From: Sphingobacteriia bacterium
GTDB taxonomy: Bacteria; Bacteroidota; Bacteroidia; Bacteroidales; UBA7960
Assembly: GCA_011390785.1 (NCBI GenBank)
Contig: JAABRR010000016.1
Span: 54,099 to 118,098, forward strand
DNA length: 64,000 bases
Reading direction: 5' to 3'
Shown one piece after another: positions 52,220 to 61,705 of this stretch. Below the pieces are notes generated by a model, which ran no database searches, was not told the DNA's origin, and saw only the letters and a program-made list of their open reading frames with translations. Every line of letters begins with the position of its first letter. Position 1 is the first letter of the stretch. Position numbers and translations under genes: made by a program.

Positions 52220-55162
52220 TCAGGCCTTTGGATTGCGAATTTTGGTTAAATACCCTACTGATGGTAAGGTGTGTATTTCTTCAAGCAAATGATAGTTGCG
52301 CGGATCTTTTATCAGTTGAGCAACTTTGCTCTCCGGATTATTTAAATCGCCAAATACTAAAGCGCCTGAAGGACACGCCTGCATACATGCAGGAGTAATA
52401 TCACCATCTTTTAATTTGCGACCTTCGGCTTTTGCCTGGAGTTTGCCTTCCTGTATTCGTTGTATGCAAAAAGAACATTTTTCAACTACACCACGTTCTC
52501 TTACAGTTACATCAGGGTTAAGCACCATTCGGCCCATTTCTGAATTCATGTTGTAATCGAACTTGTCGTTCATGGCATATTTGTACCAGTTAAATCTCCT
52601 TACCTTGTAAGGGCAGTTGTTGATGCAGTATTTGGTTCCAACACATCTGTTATAGGCCATTTGGTTGATACCTTCATGACTGTGATTGGTAGCTGAAACC
52701 GGGCAAACATTTTCGCAGGGTGCGTTATCGCAGTGCTGGCACATAAGCGGCATATGCAGAACTGTGGGATTTTCCAGGTCACCAGCATAATATCTGTCTA
52801 ATCTGATCCAATGCATGATGCGCCTGTTCTTTACTTCTTCTTTACCGATAACCGGGATATTGTTTTCTGCCTGGCATGCGATTACGCATGTGCTACAGCC
52901 GCTACAGGCGTTAAGATCAACCATCAAAGCCCAATGGTGTCCTTTAAATTCCTGCTCGGGGTAAAGGGTACTCATATGCTTAAGGTGGTAGTCTCTTACT
53001 TCGTTACCTGCTTTGGAGCTCTCCTTATATTTGTCAAGGGTAGATTCTCTTACGATATCTCTACCTTCCATGTTGTGATGGGTTTGTGTGCGGGCAAACT
53101 CATAGCCAGAACCTGATTTTTCCCATGCATCTACATTCCACGGAAAGCTTTTGTCATTAAGAAGTCTAAATGCATTGGCGCCAATGTTATCAGCACTTTT
53201 ACCTGCATTTGTTCGTCCATAGCCCAAAGCAACTGAGATACAGCCGTAAGCCTGACCGGGCTGAATGGCTAAGGGAAGGGTTAAACCGTTTATGGTGAGT
53301 AAATCGCCTTCATTGATACTATGGTCTGTTGCAAATTTGGGAGATAAAGCTGCAAAGTTATCCCAGGTAATTTTTGTTACCGGATCGGGAAGTTCCTGCA
53401 ACCAGGGGTTATTGGCATTGCTTCCATCAGTAAGAGCTACATTTTGATGAACCATAAATTGTACTGACCCGGCATTGTTGAGTTGGTTTTTGAGAACGGA
53501 AAGGGCATCAGAAATAGCTATTGTTTCCAAAGCAGGGGTGAAAACTGTGTTGGTACTTACTTCAAAAACGCCTGCCTGCAATGTGTTGATCCAAAACTGA
53601 TCAAAATCGGCATATTGGTTTTGAGTGGGAAACATGTCTGATCTCCATGATTCTTTTATGTAGCTATGGAAATCAGCTCCTTTTCCAAGCCATGACAGAG
53701 CACCAGCCTGAAACTGACGAGTGTTGAAAATGGGTTGCATGGCAGGTTGCATCAATGAATAACTGCCAGCTTTGGGCATTGCATCTCCCCATGATTCAAG
53801 GTAATGATTATCAGGTAAAATATAATTACAAAGTTGTGCAGTTTCATCCTTAGCGCTGGCAAATGTCATTTTTGTTGGCACTTTATCGAGTGCAGTTTTT
53901 AGTTCCTCTGCTCTTTGGTAATTGTAAACAGGATTTGATTTATAGAACATTACTGCTGCCACTTCACCCATTTCTGCCTGGCTAATAAGATTGGTAAGGC
54001 CTTCGGCATTTGCTTTGCCCAGGTTGAGTGGTTTTCCGCCATCTATGGTTTGGCCATAAGCTTCTGCCATATGGTTTATTCCATTGATGAGAATCTGTGC
54101 CTTAAGATTGTTATGTCCGCAAACAACTAGCGTTTTTCCTTTGTTGTTAAGTATTTTGCTGGCAAGAGCCTTGGTGTCATATTCTGATGCCGGCGAACTA
54201 AAAACGGGATTACCTGTAAGGGCAGCCATTTCGTTGTAAAGTTCCATAATGATGAGTAGCTCATCAGAAGGTTTTACCGGTACTCTTATATCGGCATTTG
54301 AACCTGTAAGAGACATACCCGCTTCAAACTGAATATGCTGCGACATACTTTTGTTATTGTCGCTAACGCGACGTTTGGTGGAATAGCGGTTGGAAAAAGT
54401 TACCGGTGCCAGCCAGGTTCCCATAAAATCGGCGCTGAAACTTATAATCAGATCTGCTTTTTCAAAATGATAATCAGGAACAATACTTTGCTGGAAGGTT
54501 TGCTGGTGAGCTTCTCTAATGCTGTCATAAGATATGGCATCCCAAGTAATGATTTCGAGTGCCGGGAAACGCTCTGTTAATTCCTGCAATACCTTTTCTG
54601 TAGCAGGACTAACAAGGGTTGGGGTTACCATGAAACATTTTTTACCATCTTCTGCTGCCTTGTCTAAAGCACTTACAATGTCAGCATCTACAGTTTCCCA
54701 ATCGGTTTTTTCGCCGTCTTTAACCGGGTATTTGTATCTTGCACCATCATCATACAATCCTAAAACTGAAGCCTGAACCTGTGCCGATGTGCCCCCCATA
54801 GAAAAAGGTGAAAGACTGTTACCTTCAATTTTTATAGGCCTTCCATCGCGGGTTTTTACCAATATGCTGCAATAATTATTTCCTTCTGCATAAGTAGAAG
54901 CATAATAGCTTGCAATACCAGGAGTAATAGTTTCAGGATGATTGAGATAGGGGATGGCTTTTTTAACTGGATTCTCACAAGCCGATATTACAGTGGCAGA
55001 GAAGAAACTTATTCCGCACCATTTTAGAAAATCTCGTCTTGAGGTAGATTTGCTGTTGGTTTCATTGGTAAGAATTTCCATTGTAGAAGCTCCGCTTTCT
55101 TCTGGTTGGGGCTTGTAATCAGGTTGATTTTCTTCTATGCTTTGCCAGTATTTTTTTTCCAT
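52220..55162 (-). CDS. actB: Alternative complex III subunit ActB (Tat-exported molybdopterin-like/iron-sulfur fusion)
   Basis: 980 residues from the ATG at 55162 (the frame also opens at a TTG at 55177). The Tat motif is placed inside the chain, SRRDFLKWCGISFFSATVISAC at about 44-65, typical of ActB. A molybdopterin-oxidoreductase-like domain follows (about 75-700) but without a normal cofactor ligand set, as known for ActB. The C-terminal NrfC-like part carries four ferredoxin motifs: CSGCSTCVIACQ, CQHCDNAPCENVCP, CVGTKYCINNCP and CSFCIQRIQ with CMQACP. These would form three [4Fe-4S] and one [3Fe-4S] cluster. The fused form is the standard in Bacteroidota. Confidence 0.94.
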   Translation of the reverse strand: MEKKYWQSIEENQPDYKPQPEESGASTMEILTNETNSKSTSRRDFLKWCGISFFSATVISACENPVKKAIPYLNHPETITPGIASYYASTYAEGNNYCSILVKTRDGRPIKIEGNSLSPFSMGGTSAQVQASVLGLYDDGARYKYPVKDGEKTDWETVDADIVSALDKAAEDGKKCFMVTPTLVSPATEKVLQELTERFPALEIITWDAISYDSIREAHQQTFQQSIVPDYHFEKADLIISFSADFMGTWLAPVTFSNRYSTKRRVSDNNKSMSQHIQFEAGMSLTGSNADIRVPVKPSDELLIIMELYNEMAALTGNPVFSSPASEYDTKALASKILNNKGKTLVVCGHNNLKAQILINGINHMAEAYGQTIDGGKPLNLGKANAEGLTNLISQAEMGEVAAVMFYKSNPVYNYQRAEELKTALDKVPTKMTFASAKDETAQLCNYILPDNHYLESWGDAMPKAGSYSLMQPAMQPIFNTRQFQAGALSWLGKGADFHSYIKESWRSDMFPTQNQYADFDQFWINTLQAGVFEVSTNTVFTPALETIAISDALSVLKNQLNNAGSVQFMVHQNVALTDGSNANNPWLQELPDPVTKITWDNFAALSPKFATDHSINEGDLLTINGLTLPLAIQPGQAYGCISVALGYGRTNAGKSADNIGANAFRLLNDKSFPWNVDAWEKSGSGYEFARTQTHHNMEGRDIVRESTLDKYKESSKAGNEVRDYHLKHMSTLYPEQEFKGHHWALMVDLNACSGCSTCVIACQAENNIPVIGKEEVKNRRIMHWIRLDRYYAGDLENPTVLHMPLMCQHCDNAPCENVCPVSATNHSHEGINQMAYNRCVGTKYCINNCPYKVRRFNWYKYAMNDKFDYNMNSEMGRMVLNPDVTVRERGVVEKCSFCIQRIQEGKLQAKAEGRKLKDGDITPACMQACPSGALVFGDLNNPESKVAQLIKDPRNYHLLEEIHTLPSVGYLTKIRNPKA

Positions 55163-55233
55163 TGGAATTGTATTCAATTATCAATTATTCTGTTATTTGT
55201 TTAAAGATGCAATCATCTCAGGTTGTTAAAAAC

Positions 55234-56559
55234 CTAATAATGGCAACTCATACAATTTTCTCCACCAAGATCGGCTGCTTTAACAGCACCTATCTCTCCA
55301 TTTTTCATTTTCTGGTGCAGCGTGTGGTATATTTCAAAGTAGGGATTATCCATAAAATCTACGTCATTATCTCGATGGCAGGTAAGACACCAACCCATAG
55401 ACAGGTCTTCAACCTGCTTCACAATATGCATGGTTTCAACTTCGCCGTGGCATTCTGTGCAATCAAGTTTACCAACTTTATAGTGTTGTGCATGACTAAA
55501 GAAACTGTGATCGGGTAATTTGTGTATACGGATCCATTCTATGGGCTCTCCGGTTTCAGCAGCTTTGTGTATCTTATTGATTTCGAAAGTACCGGAGTTG
55601 GTACCGTTGCGTACTACATTGTGGCAGTTTAGACACAGATCGTTTGATGGGATATTGGCCGAAAGGCTGTATGTAGCAGTAAAATGGCAATATTCGCAAT
55701 CTATCTCATTCTCTCCGGCATGAATAAGGTGGGAGAATTTAATGGGTTGATCGGGGGCATAATCTTGTGTGCGGCCCATTCTCTGGGTTTCAGCCATAAC
55801 ATATTGACCGTGCACGGCAATGCCCACAAAAAGAATTAAAACATGAACTCCTTTAAAAGGTATTTTTCTGGTAATGAGCAAATCTACAACGGCAAGCAAC
55901 ATAAGAATTCCTAAACCCCAGAAAATAGCTGCGTTTATCGGGTAAGCCTGTAGCTCATCAGGACCTCTTTTCAGCTTTTCTGTATAGTAGGCTTCCAGCA
56001 GGTGTTGTTCTGCAACGCTTATATTCATTCCTTTATGATCTTCCATTAATCGCATGGAAACAGGATTGTTCATTATTTCTACAATATTGTATTCAGGAGT
56101 TTCTTTCCATATTTTTGCCAGTTCGTAGGCAGATGGGTTCCAGTTCATTTCCTCCTGGGCATCAATATAATGGCATGAGGAACAGTTGTGCAAACCACTT
56201 TCAAAGGGGGTAAGACCATTGAATAATCTTTCACCAATTCGTTTCTGCCGGGTTGTATATTCTCCTGCTACAAAGTCCATCTCTTCTGCCTCTGCAAATT
56301 CTTCATCCAGAATGTAGTATTCGTCATCATCTAAAGCAAGAGTATCCTCTGCTAGGGCTTCTAAATTTTCTTCAACTTCTGCTAAAGTATCTGCAATTTC
56401 GGTTTCTGGTTCTGCAATGGAATCAATCTGCGATTCTGTTTGCAGGAAAGAACTCAATGAAAAAATAATAACCAGCGAGAGCATGCCGGTTATAAAAACC
56501 TTCAGAAAAGTTGTTTTTCCTATTGGTTTTTGAGGTGTTTGGGAATGATTTTTCTTCAT
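55234..56559 (-). CDS. actA: Alternative complex III subunit ActA (multiheme cytochrome c)
   Basis: 441 residues with two membrane segments, about 20-40 and 208-255. Six CxxCH heme sites are visible: CSSCH at 126-130 in an N-terminal monoheme domain between the two membrane regions, then CEYCH (288), CLNCH (309), CTECH (367), CLTCH (391) and CMSCH (436) in a C-terminal pentaheme domain. A strongly acidic stretch lies at about 49-98. ActA carries electrons from the quinol site through its hemes toward ActE. It leads the ActABCDEF series and begins 279 bases after the cytochrome c'-like gene ends. Confidence 0.93.
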   Translation of the reverse strand: MKKNHSQTPQKPIGKTTFLKVFITGMLSLVIIFSLSSFLQTESQIDSIAEPETEIADTLAEVEENLEALAEDTLALDDDEYYILDEEFAEAEEMDFVAGEYTTRQKRIGERLFNGLTPFESGLHNCSSCHYIDAQEEMNWNPSAYELAKIWKETPEYNIVEIMNNPVSMRLMEDHKGMNISVAEQHLLEAYYTEKLKRGPDELQAYPINAAIFWGLGILMLLAVVDLLITRKIPFKGVHVLILFVGIAVHGQYVMAETQRMGRTQDYAPDQPIKFSHLIHAGENEIDCEYCHFTATYSLSANIPSNDLCLNCHNVVRNGTNSGTFEINKIHKAAETGEPIEWIRIHKLPDHSFFSHAQHYKVGKLDCTECHGEVETMHIVKQVEDLSMGWCLTCHRDNDVDFMDNPYFEIYHTLHQKMKNGEIGAVKAADLGGENCMSCHY

Positions 56560-56837
56560 GGGTTGTTTATCTATTCACAATACAGCAAACAATGAGTTCT
56601 CTAATTTTATTTTTCTAATTCGGAATTCAGGTTCTTATTTGCTGATTAAGTGATTGTTATATGGAGATAGAACTGAGCGACTTAAGCTTAGACATTATTT
56701 TTACTATCGCATGGCTAAATTAGGTAAAAAAAACTTGCATACAACCAATCTCTCTTATTCATAATGATTCAAAATAAGCAGTGCTGGCAGTAGATAGCTA
56801 AATACCTGATGGACTAATTTTCTAAAAATGGGCTATA

Positions 56838-57332
56838 TCAATAATTTATTATGCTATGCCTTATTTTGGGTTCTGTAACGGTCATGAAAGGAACATCTTC
56901 CATTTGATGACATGTATAACAGGTTGTGGTAAGGTTGGTAAATGCTTCAGCAAAGATTTGTGGATCTTCGGTCTGGATAGCTTTTTCAATATTTGGCAAA
57001 GCAACAGTTACAAAGCTTTGTGCTGACTCTTCATGTTCCGGGCGCCGCATAAATCCCTGCTCTAAGGCCTCAACAATGTGTTCGCGCTGGTATTCTGCAT
57101 ATCCCCAGTTTTTGTCTTGTCCGGCCCAGTATAGCTCCTGGTAACGGTGAGACACTTCTACCATAGTGCGGCTAAACCCCTGAAACTGAAACTCAATATT
57201 GTTAACAATTTCCTGTTTTTCGCTGCCAATCCATTCTGTTTTGATGGTTTCTTCTTTAGCTTGTTGCTGGCAAGAGTTTATTAATGTCATGCCTGTTAAT
57301 AAGATCACAACGATAAGTGTTGAATTTTTCAT
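56838..57332 (-). CDS. Cytochrome c'-like monoheme lipoprotein
   Basis: 164 residues. A lipoprotein signal ends at LINSC (Cys21). The mature part is almost wholly helical with a single heme site CYTCH at 138-142 close to the C-terminus, which is how class II cytochromes c' are built (four-helix bundle with late CxxCH). It lies upstream of actA on the same strand, 279 bases away, so it may or may not be cotranscribed. Possible roles are electron carrier or gas binding; the sequence alone does not choose. ATG start at 57332. Confidence 0.72.
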   Translation of the reverse strand: MKNSTLIVVILLTGMTLINSCQQQAKEETIKTEWIGSEKQEIVNNIEFQFQGFSRTMVEVSHRYQELYWAGQDKNWGYAEYQREHIVEALEQGFMRRPEHEESAQSFVTVALPNIEKAIQTEDPQIFAEAFTNLTTTCYTCHQMEDVPFMTVTEPKIRHSIINY

Positions 57333-57472
57333 AGCCTTAAATATTTAAATTATATACGAATATATTGCAAATTATCTATATTATCCGACAAAAACCAATT
57401 TTTACCGTTATTTGGAGTCAGTCTAAATAAGGTTCTTGTATGGAGTCGTTTTATGAAAATATATCTTATGAT

Positions 57473-57510
57473 AAAAAAAAGAGACCATCAGTTAAGAGGG
57501 CCTCTTTTTT
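57473..57510. terminator. Bidirectional terminator downstream of pgk
   Basis: A-run plus GAG (57475-57483) pairs with CTC plus T-run (57502-57510), with a partly paired loop. T-tracts occur on both strands, so it can stop pgk transcription and anything coming from the other side. It lies 56 bases past the pgk stop. Confidence 0.8.
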
Positions 57511-57565
57511 AGTGATAAAAATATGTAGAAAAAGATTTTCCGGTTAGTTTGAACCAGGAAATGCT

Positions 57566-58753
57566 TTATTCGTTAATTGCAGCTACACCCGGAAGAACCT
57601 TGCCCTCCATGTATTCGAGCAATGCACCACCACCTGTACTTACATAACTTACTTTGTCAGCAAGGTTTAATTGGTTGATGGCAGCTACAGAATCACCACC
57701 ACCAATTAGGGTAAAGGCTCCTTTTTCTGTGGCTTTAACCAGTGATTCGGCAATTACTTTGGTACCTGCCGCAAAGTTCGACATTTCGAAAACTCCCATG
57801 GGGCCATTCCAAAGCACTGTTTTTGAGTTTTCAATAACAGAACTTAATTTGGCCATACTTTCATCGCCAATGTCAAGTCCCATCCAACCATCAGGAATAG
57901 CGTCAGCCTTTACAGTTTTAAAGCTTGCATCGTTAGAGAAGGCATCGGCTACAACAGCATCAACGGGGATGTGCAGATTAATACCTCTTTCAGCGGCTTT
58001 GGCTATGATTTCTTTTGCGGTATCAAGAAAATCATCTTCTACCAAACTGCTGCCAATTTTTCCGCCCTGCGCTTTAATAAAGGTGAACATCATTCCACCA
58101 CCTATTATAAGGTCGTCAACTTTATCTAGCAGGTTATTAATAATTTCAATTTTACTGGAAACCTTGGCTCCACCAATAATGGCTGTATAAGGCTTCTGGG
58201 TATCAACCAAAACTTTATCAATGCTTTGTAATTCTCTTTCCATTAAGTAGCCAAACATTTTTTCAGGGGCAAAATTGGCTACTATGGTGGTAGAAGCATG
58301 CGCACGGTGGGCTGTTCCAAAGGCATCGTTTACATAAACATCAGCTAAAGCAGCCAGTTTCTTTGAGAATGCTTCATCACCCTTGGTTTCTTCTTTGTAA
58401 AAACGGAGGTTTTCGAGCAAAAGAACATCACCGGGTTGTAGTTCGGCTGCTTGTTTTACAGCTGATTCACCAATACAGTCATCAGCAAATTTAATGCTGG
58501 TAGAAAGCAGTTCGCCCAAATGAGCTGTTAGGTGACGTAATGAGAATTTATCTTCGGGTCCTTCTTTGGGACGACCCAGGTGAGACATGAGAATAACCGA
58601 ACCACCATCGGCTAATATTTTTTTTATGGTAGGCACTGCAGCCCTCATTCTTGAGTCATCGGTAATTTCAAAATCTTTGTTTAGCGGAACATTAAAATCC
58701 ACACGGATAATCGCTCTTTTTCCTTTAAAATTAAATCCATCAATGGTCTTCAT
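57566..58753 (-). CDS. pgk: Phosphoglycerate kinase
   Basis: 395-residue cytosolic glycolytic enzyme making ATP from 1,3-bisphosphoglycerate. Visible: [19 protein letters not shown] near the N-terminus, [51 protein letters not shown] and the C-terminal [14 protein letters not shown]. All substrate and nucleotide loops are intact and the length is typical. Start is the ATG at 58753. Flanked by a promoter upstream and a terminator downstream, so monocistronic. Confidence 0.97.
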   Translation of the reverse strand: MKTIDGFNFKGKRAIIRVDFNVPLNKDFEITDDSRMRAAVPTIKKILADGGSVILMSHLGRPKEGPEDKFSLRHLTAHLGELLSTSIKFADDCIGESAVKQAAELQPGDVLLLENLRFYKEETKGDEAFSKKLAALADVYVNDAFGTAHRAHASTTIVANFAPEKMFGYLMERELQSIDKVLVDTQKPYTAIIGGAKVSSKIEIINNLLDKVDDLIIGGGMMFTFIKAQGGKIGSSLVEDDFLDTAKEIIAKAAERGINLHIPVDAVVADAFSNDASFKTVKADAIPDGWMGLDIGDESMAKLSSVIENSKTVLWNGPMGVFEMSNFAAGTKVIAESLVKATEKGAFTLIGGGDSVAAINQLNLADKVSYVSTGGGALLEYMEGKVLPGVAAINE

Positions 58754-58859
58754 CTTTTTTTCCTGTTTTATTTGTTAATAACTATTGGGTTGGGATATTT
58801 CTGTTTTATTGTAAATTTGCCGCTCAAATGCCGGAAAACGTATTCTATCCTGCCGCTTG

Positions 58860-58890
58860 CAAAATTAGAGGAAATATATTTAATCACAAG
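58860..58890 (-). promoter_or_regulatory. Likely promoter for pgk
   Basis: On the minus strand CTTG (58887-58890) is followed by a 19-base spacer and TAATTTTG (58867 down to 58860). This is one mismatch from TTTG-N19-TAnnTTTG. It lies 106 bases before the ATG. Confidence 0.5.
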
Positions 58891-58955
58891 ATTAAAATAT
58901 TATGATAACTGCAAACCAGGGAAAAGAAAAATAGACTAGTATATATTTTAAAGGG

Positions 58956-59086
58956 TGAGTCCACTCCGAAAAGTAGCAGCCCCCCGGCCCCCTTGAAGGG
59001 GGAGTTCGCAACTAATTAAATTACATGGCATTGTGAATTCGGATTTGATAATAATCATAAAAAATATACTTTTCCGAGTGGACTTA
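58956..59086. repeat. Second composite inverted-repeat element
   Basis: Outer arms of 20 bases (58956-58975, TGAGTCCACTCC...; 59067-59086, ...GAGTGGACTTA) match at 18 of 20 positions as inverted repeats. Just inside the left arm is a GC-rich hairpin, CCCCCTT/AAGGGGG (58988-59002), preceded by CCCCCCGG. The 131-base element has no ORF and lies between pgk and the aminotransferase gene. Similar build to the element at 10915-11123, but different sequence. The rest of the 58754-59154 gap holds only the pgk promoter. Confidence 0.7.
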
Positions 59087-59154
59087 AGGGTTGAATAGTT
59101 TTTTGAAATGAGTAAAGTTTAAAAGATTTTTAAATTGGAAGAAAATAAAAGACA

Positions 59155-60312
59155 ATGGATCTATTTCCCGAATTGATTACATCAAAGTTACCCCAAACGG
59201 GCACTTCGGTTTTTGCCGTAATGACACAGCTGGCCAACGAGCACAATGCAATCAATCTCTCGCAGGGATTTCCTGATTTTCCTGTTTCCGATGAGCTGAT
59301 CAACCTGGTTTATGAAAACATGAAGGCAGGTAACAACCAGTATGCTCCCATGCCCGGCTTGCCTTCTCTGAGAAAGGCCATTGCCGAAAAAACAGAATTT
59401 CTCTACACAGCGAGTTATGATCCTGAAACGGAGATTACTTTAACTGCCGGAGCAACTCAAGCCATCTTTACTGCCATTACTGCCTTTGTGCGCGAAAATG
59501 ATGAAGTGATTGTTTTTGAACCTGCTTATGATAGTTATATTCCTGCTATCAAACTTGCCGGGGGCGTGCCCATTTGCAGTGCCCTGAAACTTCCTGATTA
59601 TCATATTGATTGGGGTGAAGTAAAAAAGCTGATCAGTCAGCGTACGAAAATGATCATAATTAACAGCCCGCATAATCCAACCGGAACCATTTTGAGTGCT
59701 GCCGACCTCATGCAACTCGACAAAATTACCCGCAACACTGGCATCCTGGTTATAAGTGACGAAGTGTATGAGCACATCATTTTTGATGGCTACGAACACC
59801 AGAGTGTATGCCGGTTTCCGCGCTTGGCGAGCCGTAGTTTGGTTATGTGTTCTTTTGGAAAGACCTTTCATGCCACCGGTTGGAAGATGGGTTATTGCAT
59901 GGCACCCGAAAACCTGATGAAAGAATTCAGAAAAACGCATCAGTTTGTGGTTTTTACTGTAAATACCCCGGTACAACATGCCATTGCCCAATACATAAAG
60001 GATAAGAACAATTACCTGAATCTGGGCAGTTTTTACCAGGAAAAGCGAGACTATTTCCTAAAGTTGATTTCCGGTTCCCGGTTTAAGGTTATTCCGGCCA
60101 GCGGAACCTATTTCCAGGTGCTCGATTACAGCAAAATAAGTGAAGAACCCGAAATGGATTTTGCCGTTCGGTTGACGAAAGAATTTGGTGTGGCTTCTGT
60201 GCCAAATTCTTACTTTTACAATAAGCCACAAAATCATCAAACCCTGCGTTTTTGTTTTGCCAAAAGCAATGAAACGCTCGAAAAAGCCGCTGAAATACTA
60301 TGTCGAATATAA
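59155..60312 (+). CDS. PLP aminotransferase, methionine/glutamine type (YbdL-like)
   Basis: 385-residue fold-type I class I aminotransferase. Visible: INLSQGFPDFPVSDELI, YAPMPGLPSLRKAIA, LTAGATQAIF, NSPHNPTGTIL with the cofactor Asn near 174, and the PLP lysine Lys236 in CSFGKTFHATGWKMGY; the C-terminal arginine lies in TLRFCFAKS. The pattern is that of YbdL/kynurenine-aminotransferase-III-like enzymes that prefer methionine, glutamine and aromatic amino acids. Its reading frame overlaps the omega-amidase-like gene by 13 bases, which supports a linked glutamine transaminase plus omega-amidase pathway, useful in methionine salvage. Confidence 0.9.
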   Translation: MDLFPELITSKLPQTGTSVFAVMTQLANEHNAINLSQGFPDFPVSDELINLVYENMKAGNNQYAPMPGLPSLRKAIAEKTEFLYTASYDPETEITLTAGATQAIFTAITAFVRENDEVIVFEPAYDSYIPAIKLAGGVPICSALKLPDYHIDWGEVKKLISQRTKMIIINSPHNPTGTILSAADLMQLDKITRNTGILVISDEVYEHIIFDGYEHQSVCRFPRLASRSLVMCSFGKTFHATGWKMGYCMAPENLMKEFRKTHQFVVFTVNTPVQHAIAQYIKDKNNYLNLGSFYQEKRDYFLKLISGSRFKVIPASGTYFQVLDYSKISEEPEMDFAVRLTKEFGVASVPNSYFYNKPQNHQTLRFCFAKSNETLEKAAEILCRI

Positions 60313-61097
60313 AGATTACACTGGTACAATCTCCACTGCACTGGGAGAACCCCCAGGCCAACCGTTCAATGTTTGAGCAAAAAATAAGGGCTATTGAAGA
60401 ACCCACCGAATTAATAATTCTGCCCGAAATGTTTACCACGGGGTTTACTATGCAACCACAAAATTGTGCTGAACCCATGGGTGGTGAAACTTTTCAGTGG
60501 ATGAAAAATCTGGCTGCAGAAAAGAATGCCGTAATTACAGGCAGCATTGCCACCATAGAAGATGGAAAATATTACAACCGCCTTATCTGGATGCAACCCG
60601 ATGGTGCCCATCACCAATACGATAAAAAGCATTTGTTTACTTTTGCCGGCGAAACAGAAAACTTTACCGCAGGCAATAAAAAGGTAATTGTGGAATACAA
60701 AGGCTGGAAATTCCTGTTACAGATCTGCTACGATCTGCGTTTCCCCGTCTGGATCAAAAACAACTATTCGCCCGAAACCGGATTTGATTACGATTGTATT
60801 ATCAATGTTGCCAACTGGCCTGCCACCCGCAGTCATCCGTGGCGTGTATTGCTGATGGCACGCGCCATTGAAAACCAGGCTTATGTAATTGGTTTAAATC
60901 GGTTAGGGGTGGATGGCAATGGAATTGATCATTCCGGCGATTCGGCATTAATATCTCCCCTGGGCGAAAACTTCTCCAACCTGATGCCCAACCAGGAAAC
61001 CACCGAAACCATCCCCATGCCCCGCTGCCAGCTCGATGATTTCCGCAAAAAATTCAGAGTGGCGGATGACTGGGATGGGTTTGAGTTGAAGCTTTGA
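60300..61097 (+). CDS. Nitrilase-superfamily amidohydrolase, probable omega-amidase (YafV/Nit2-like)
   Basis: 265-residue cytosolic carbon-nitrogen hydrolase with the full catalytic triad: Glu43 (ILPEMFTTGF), Lys109 (YDKKHLF) and Cys143 (LLQICYDLRFP). NVANWPATRSHPW and the ARAIENQAYVIGLNR strand are typical of YafV. Omega-amidases deaminate alpha-ketoglutaramate, the product left when glutamine serves as amino donor. Its start codon lies 13 bases inside the upstream aminotransferase gene, so the two are translationally coupled. The ATG at 60300 directly precedes SNIKITLVQ, the family start. Confidence 0.9.
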   Translation: MSNIKITLVQSPLHWENPQANRSMFEQKIRAIEEPTELIILPEMFTTGFTMQPQNCAEPMGGETFQWMKNLAAEKNAVITGSIATIEDGKYYNRLIWMQPDGAHHQYDKKHLFTFAGETENFTAGNKKVIVEYKGWKFLLQICYDLRFPVWIKNNYSPETGFDYDCIINVANWPATRSHPWRVLLMARAIENQAYVIGLNRLGVDGNGIDHSGDSALISPLGENFSNLMPNQETTETIPMPRCQLDDFRKKFRVADDWDGFELKL

Positions 61098-61121
61098 AAT
61101 AGCCTGCATTTTCAAAGCAAT

Positions 61122-61694
61122 TCAAATTTTTTTCATCTTCAATAGATGATACGAAATAAAAGAGAACCATCCAAAGACCACAATCCCAAATATCCTTTGT
61201 GTTAATCCACGAAGATCTATGGGGTCTAACCTGGCTATCATCGACCATAGGTAAAAGAACATCAGAAATCCGGCAGCGATTGATATCCGGTGAACTGCTT
61301 TGTTTTTTAACAGGGTACCTGATTCATAAAGGAAAACAAAAGGAAGGATCATGATAAACAATCCAATTCCATAAAACCCATGCCAGGGTGAGCCTATGGG
61401 ATAGATAGCCCCAAATATAAACGTTATACCAAACGCAAAAATCAAAATAGATGACAGGGTGAATTTGTTTTTGAAATTCAGCCATAGCCCAATAGCCAAT
61501 AGAAACAAGGACAGGCTTGTTGCTATAATGCCTGCTTTGAATAGCACCACTGCGATTTTGCTGGGATTGATGCCTAATTCACTGGCGTGTTGTCCAAAGT
61601 GGGAATAATCATCCGCGAATAATCCTGCAACTATAATAAAGCCGAAGTAGATAACTGGTAAAAAAATCGCCTGTTTTATAAGTAAGTGTCTCAT
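61122..61694 (-). CDS. DUF998 integral membrane protein
   Basis: 190 residues with six predicted TM helices. Landmarks: DDYSHFGQHASELGI (the conserved 'D.S....SELG' block between helices 1 and 2), IYPIGSPWHGFYGIGLFI, and SMIARLDPIDLRGLTQRIFG. This layout is the DUF998 family, whose function is not known. It begins 11 bases after the acetyltransferase gene ends on the same strand, suggesting a shared transcript. Confidence 0.82.
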   Translation of the reverse strand: MRHLLIKQAIFLPVIYFGFIIVAGLFADDYSHFGQHASELGINPSKIAVVLFKAGIIATSLSLFLLAIGLWLNFKNKFTLSSILIFAFGITFIFGAIYPIGSPWHGFYGIGLFIMILPFVFLYESGTLLKNKAVHRISIAAGFLMFFYLWSMIARLDPIDLRGLTQRIFGIVVFGWFSFISYHLLKMKKI

Positions 61695-61705
61695 TGTTAT
61701 TCAAT

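Noticed and set aside
57654..58190. 178-codon plus-strand ORF rich in Ser, Pro and Ala
   Set aside because: It is the antisense shadow of pgk, which is fully conserved.
59440..59991. 183-codon minus-strand ORF
   Set aside because: Antisense of the aminotransferase gene; low-complexity His-rich translation and no start signal.
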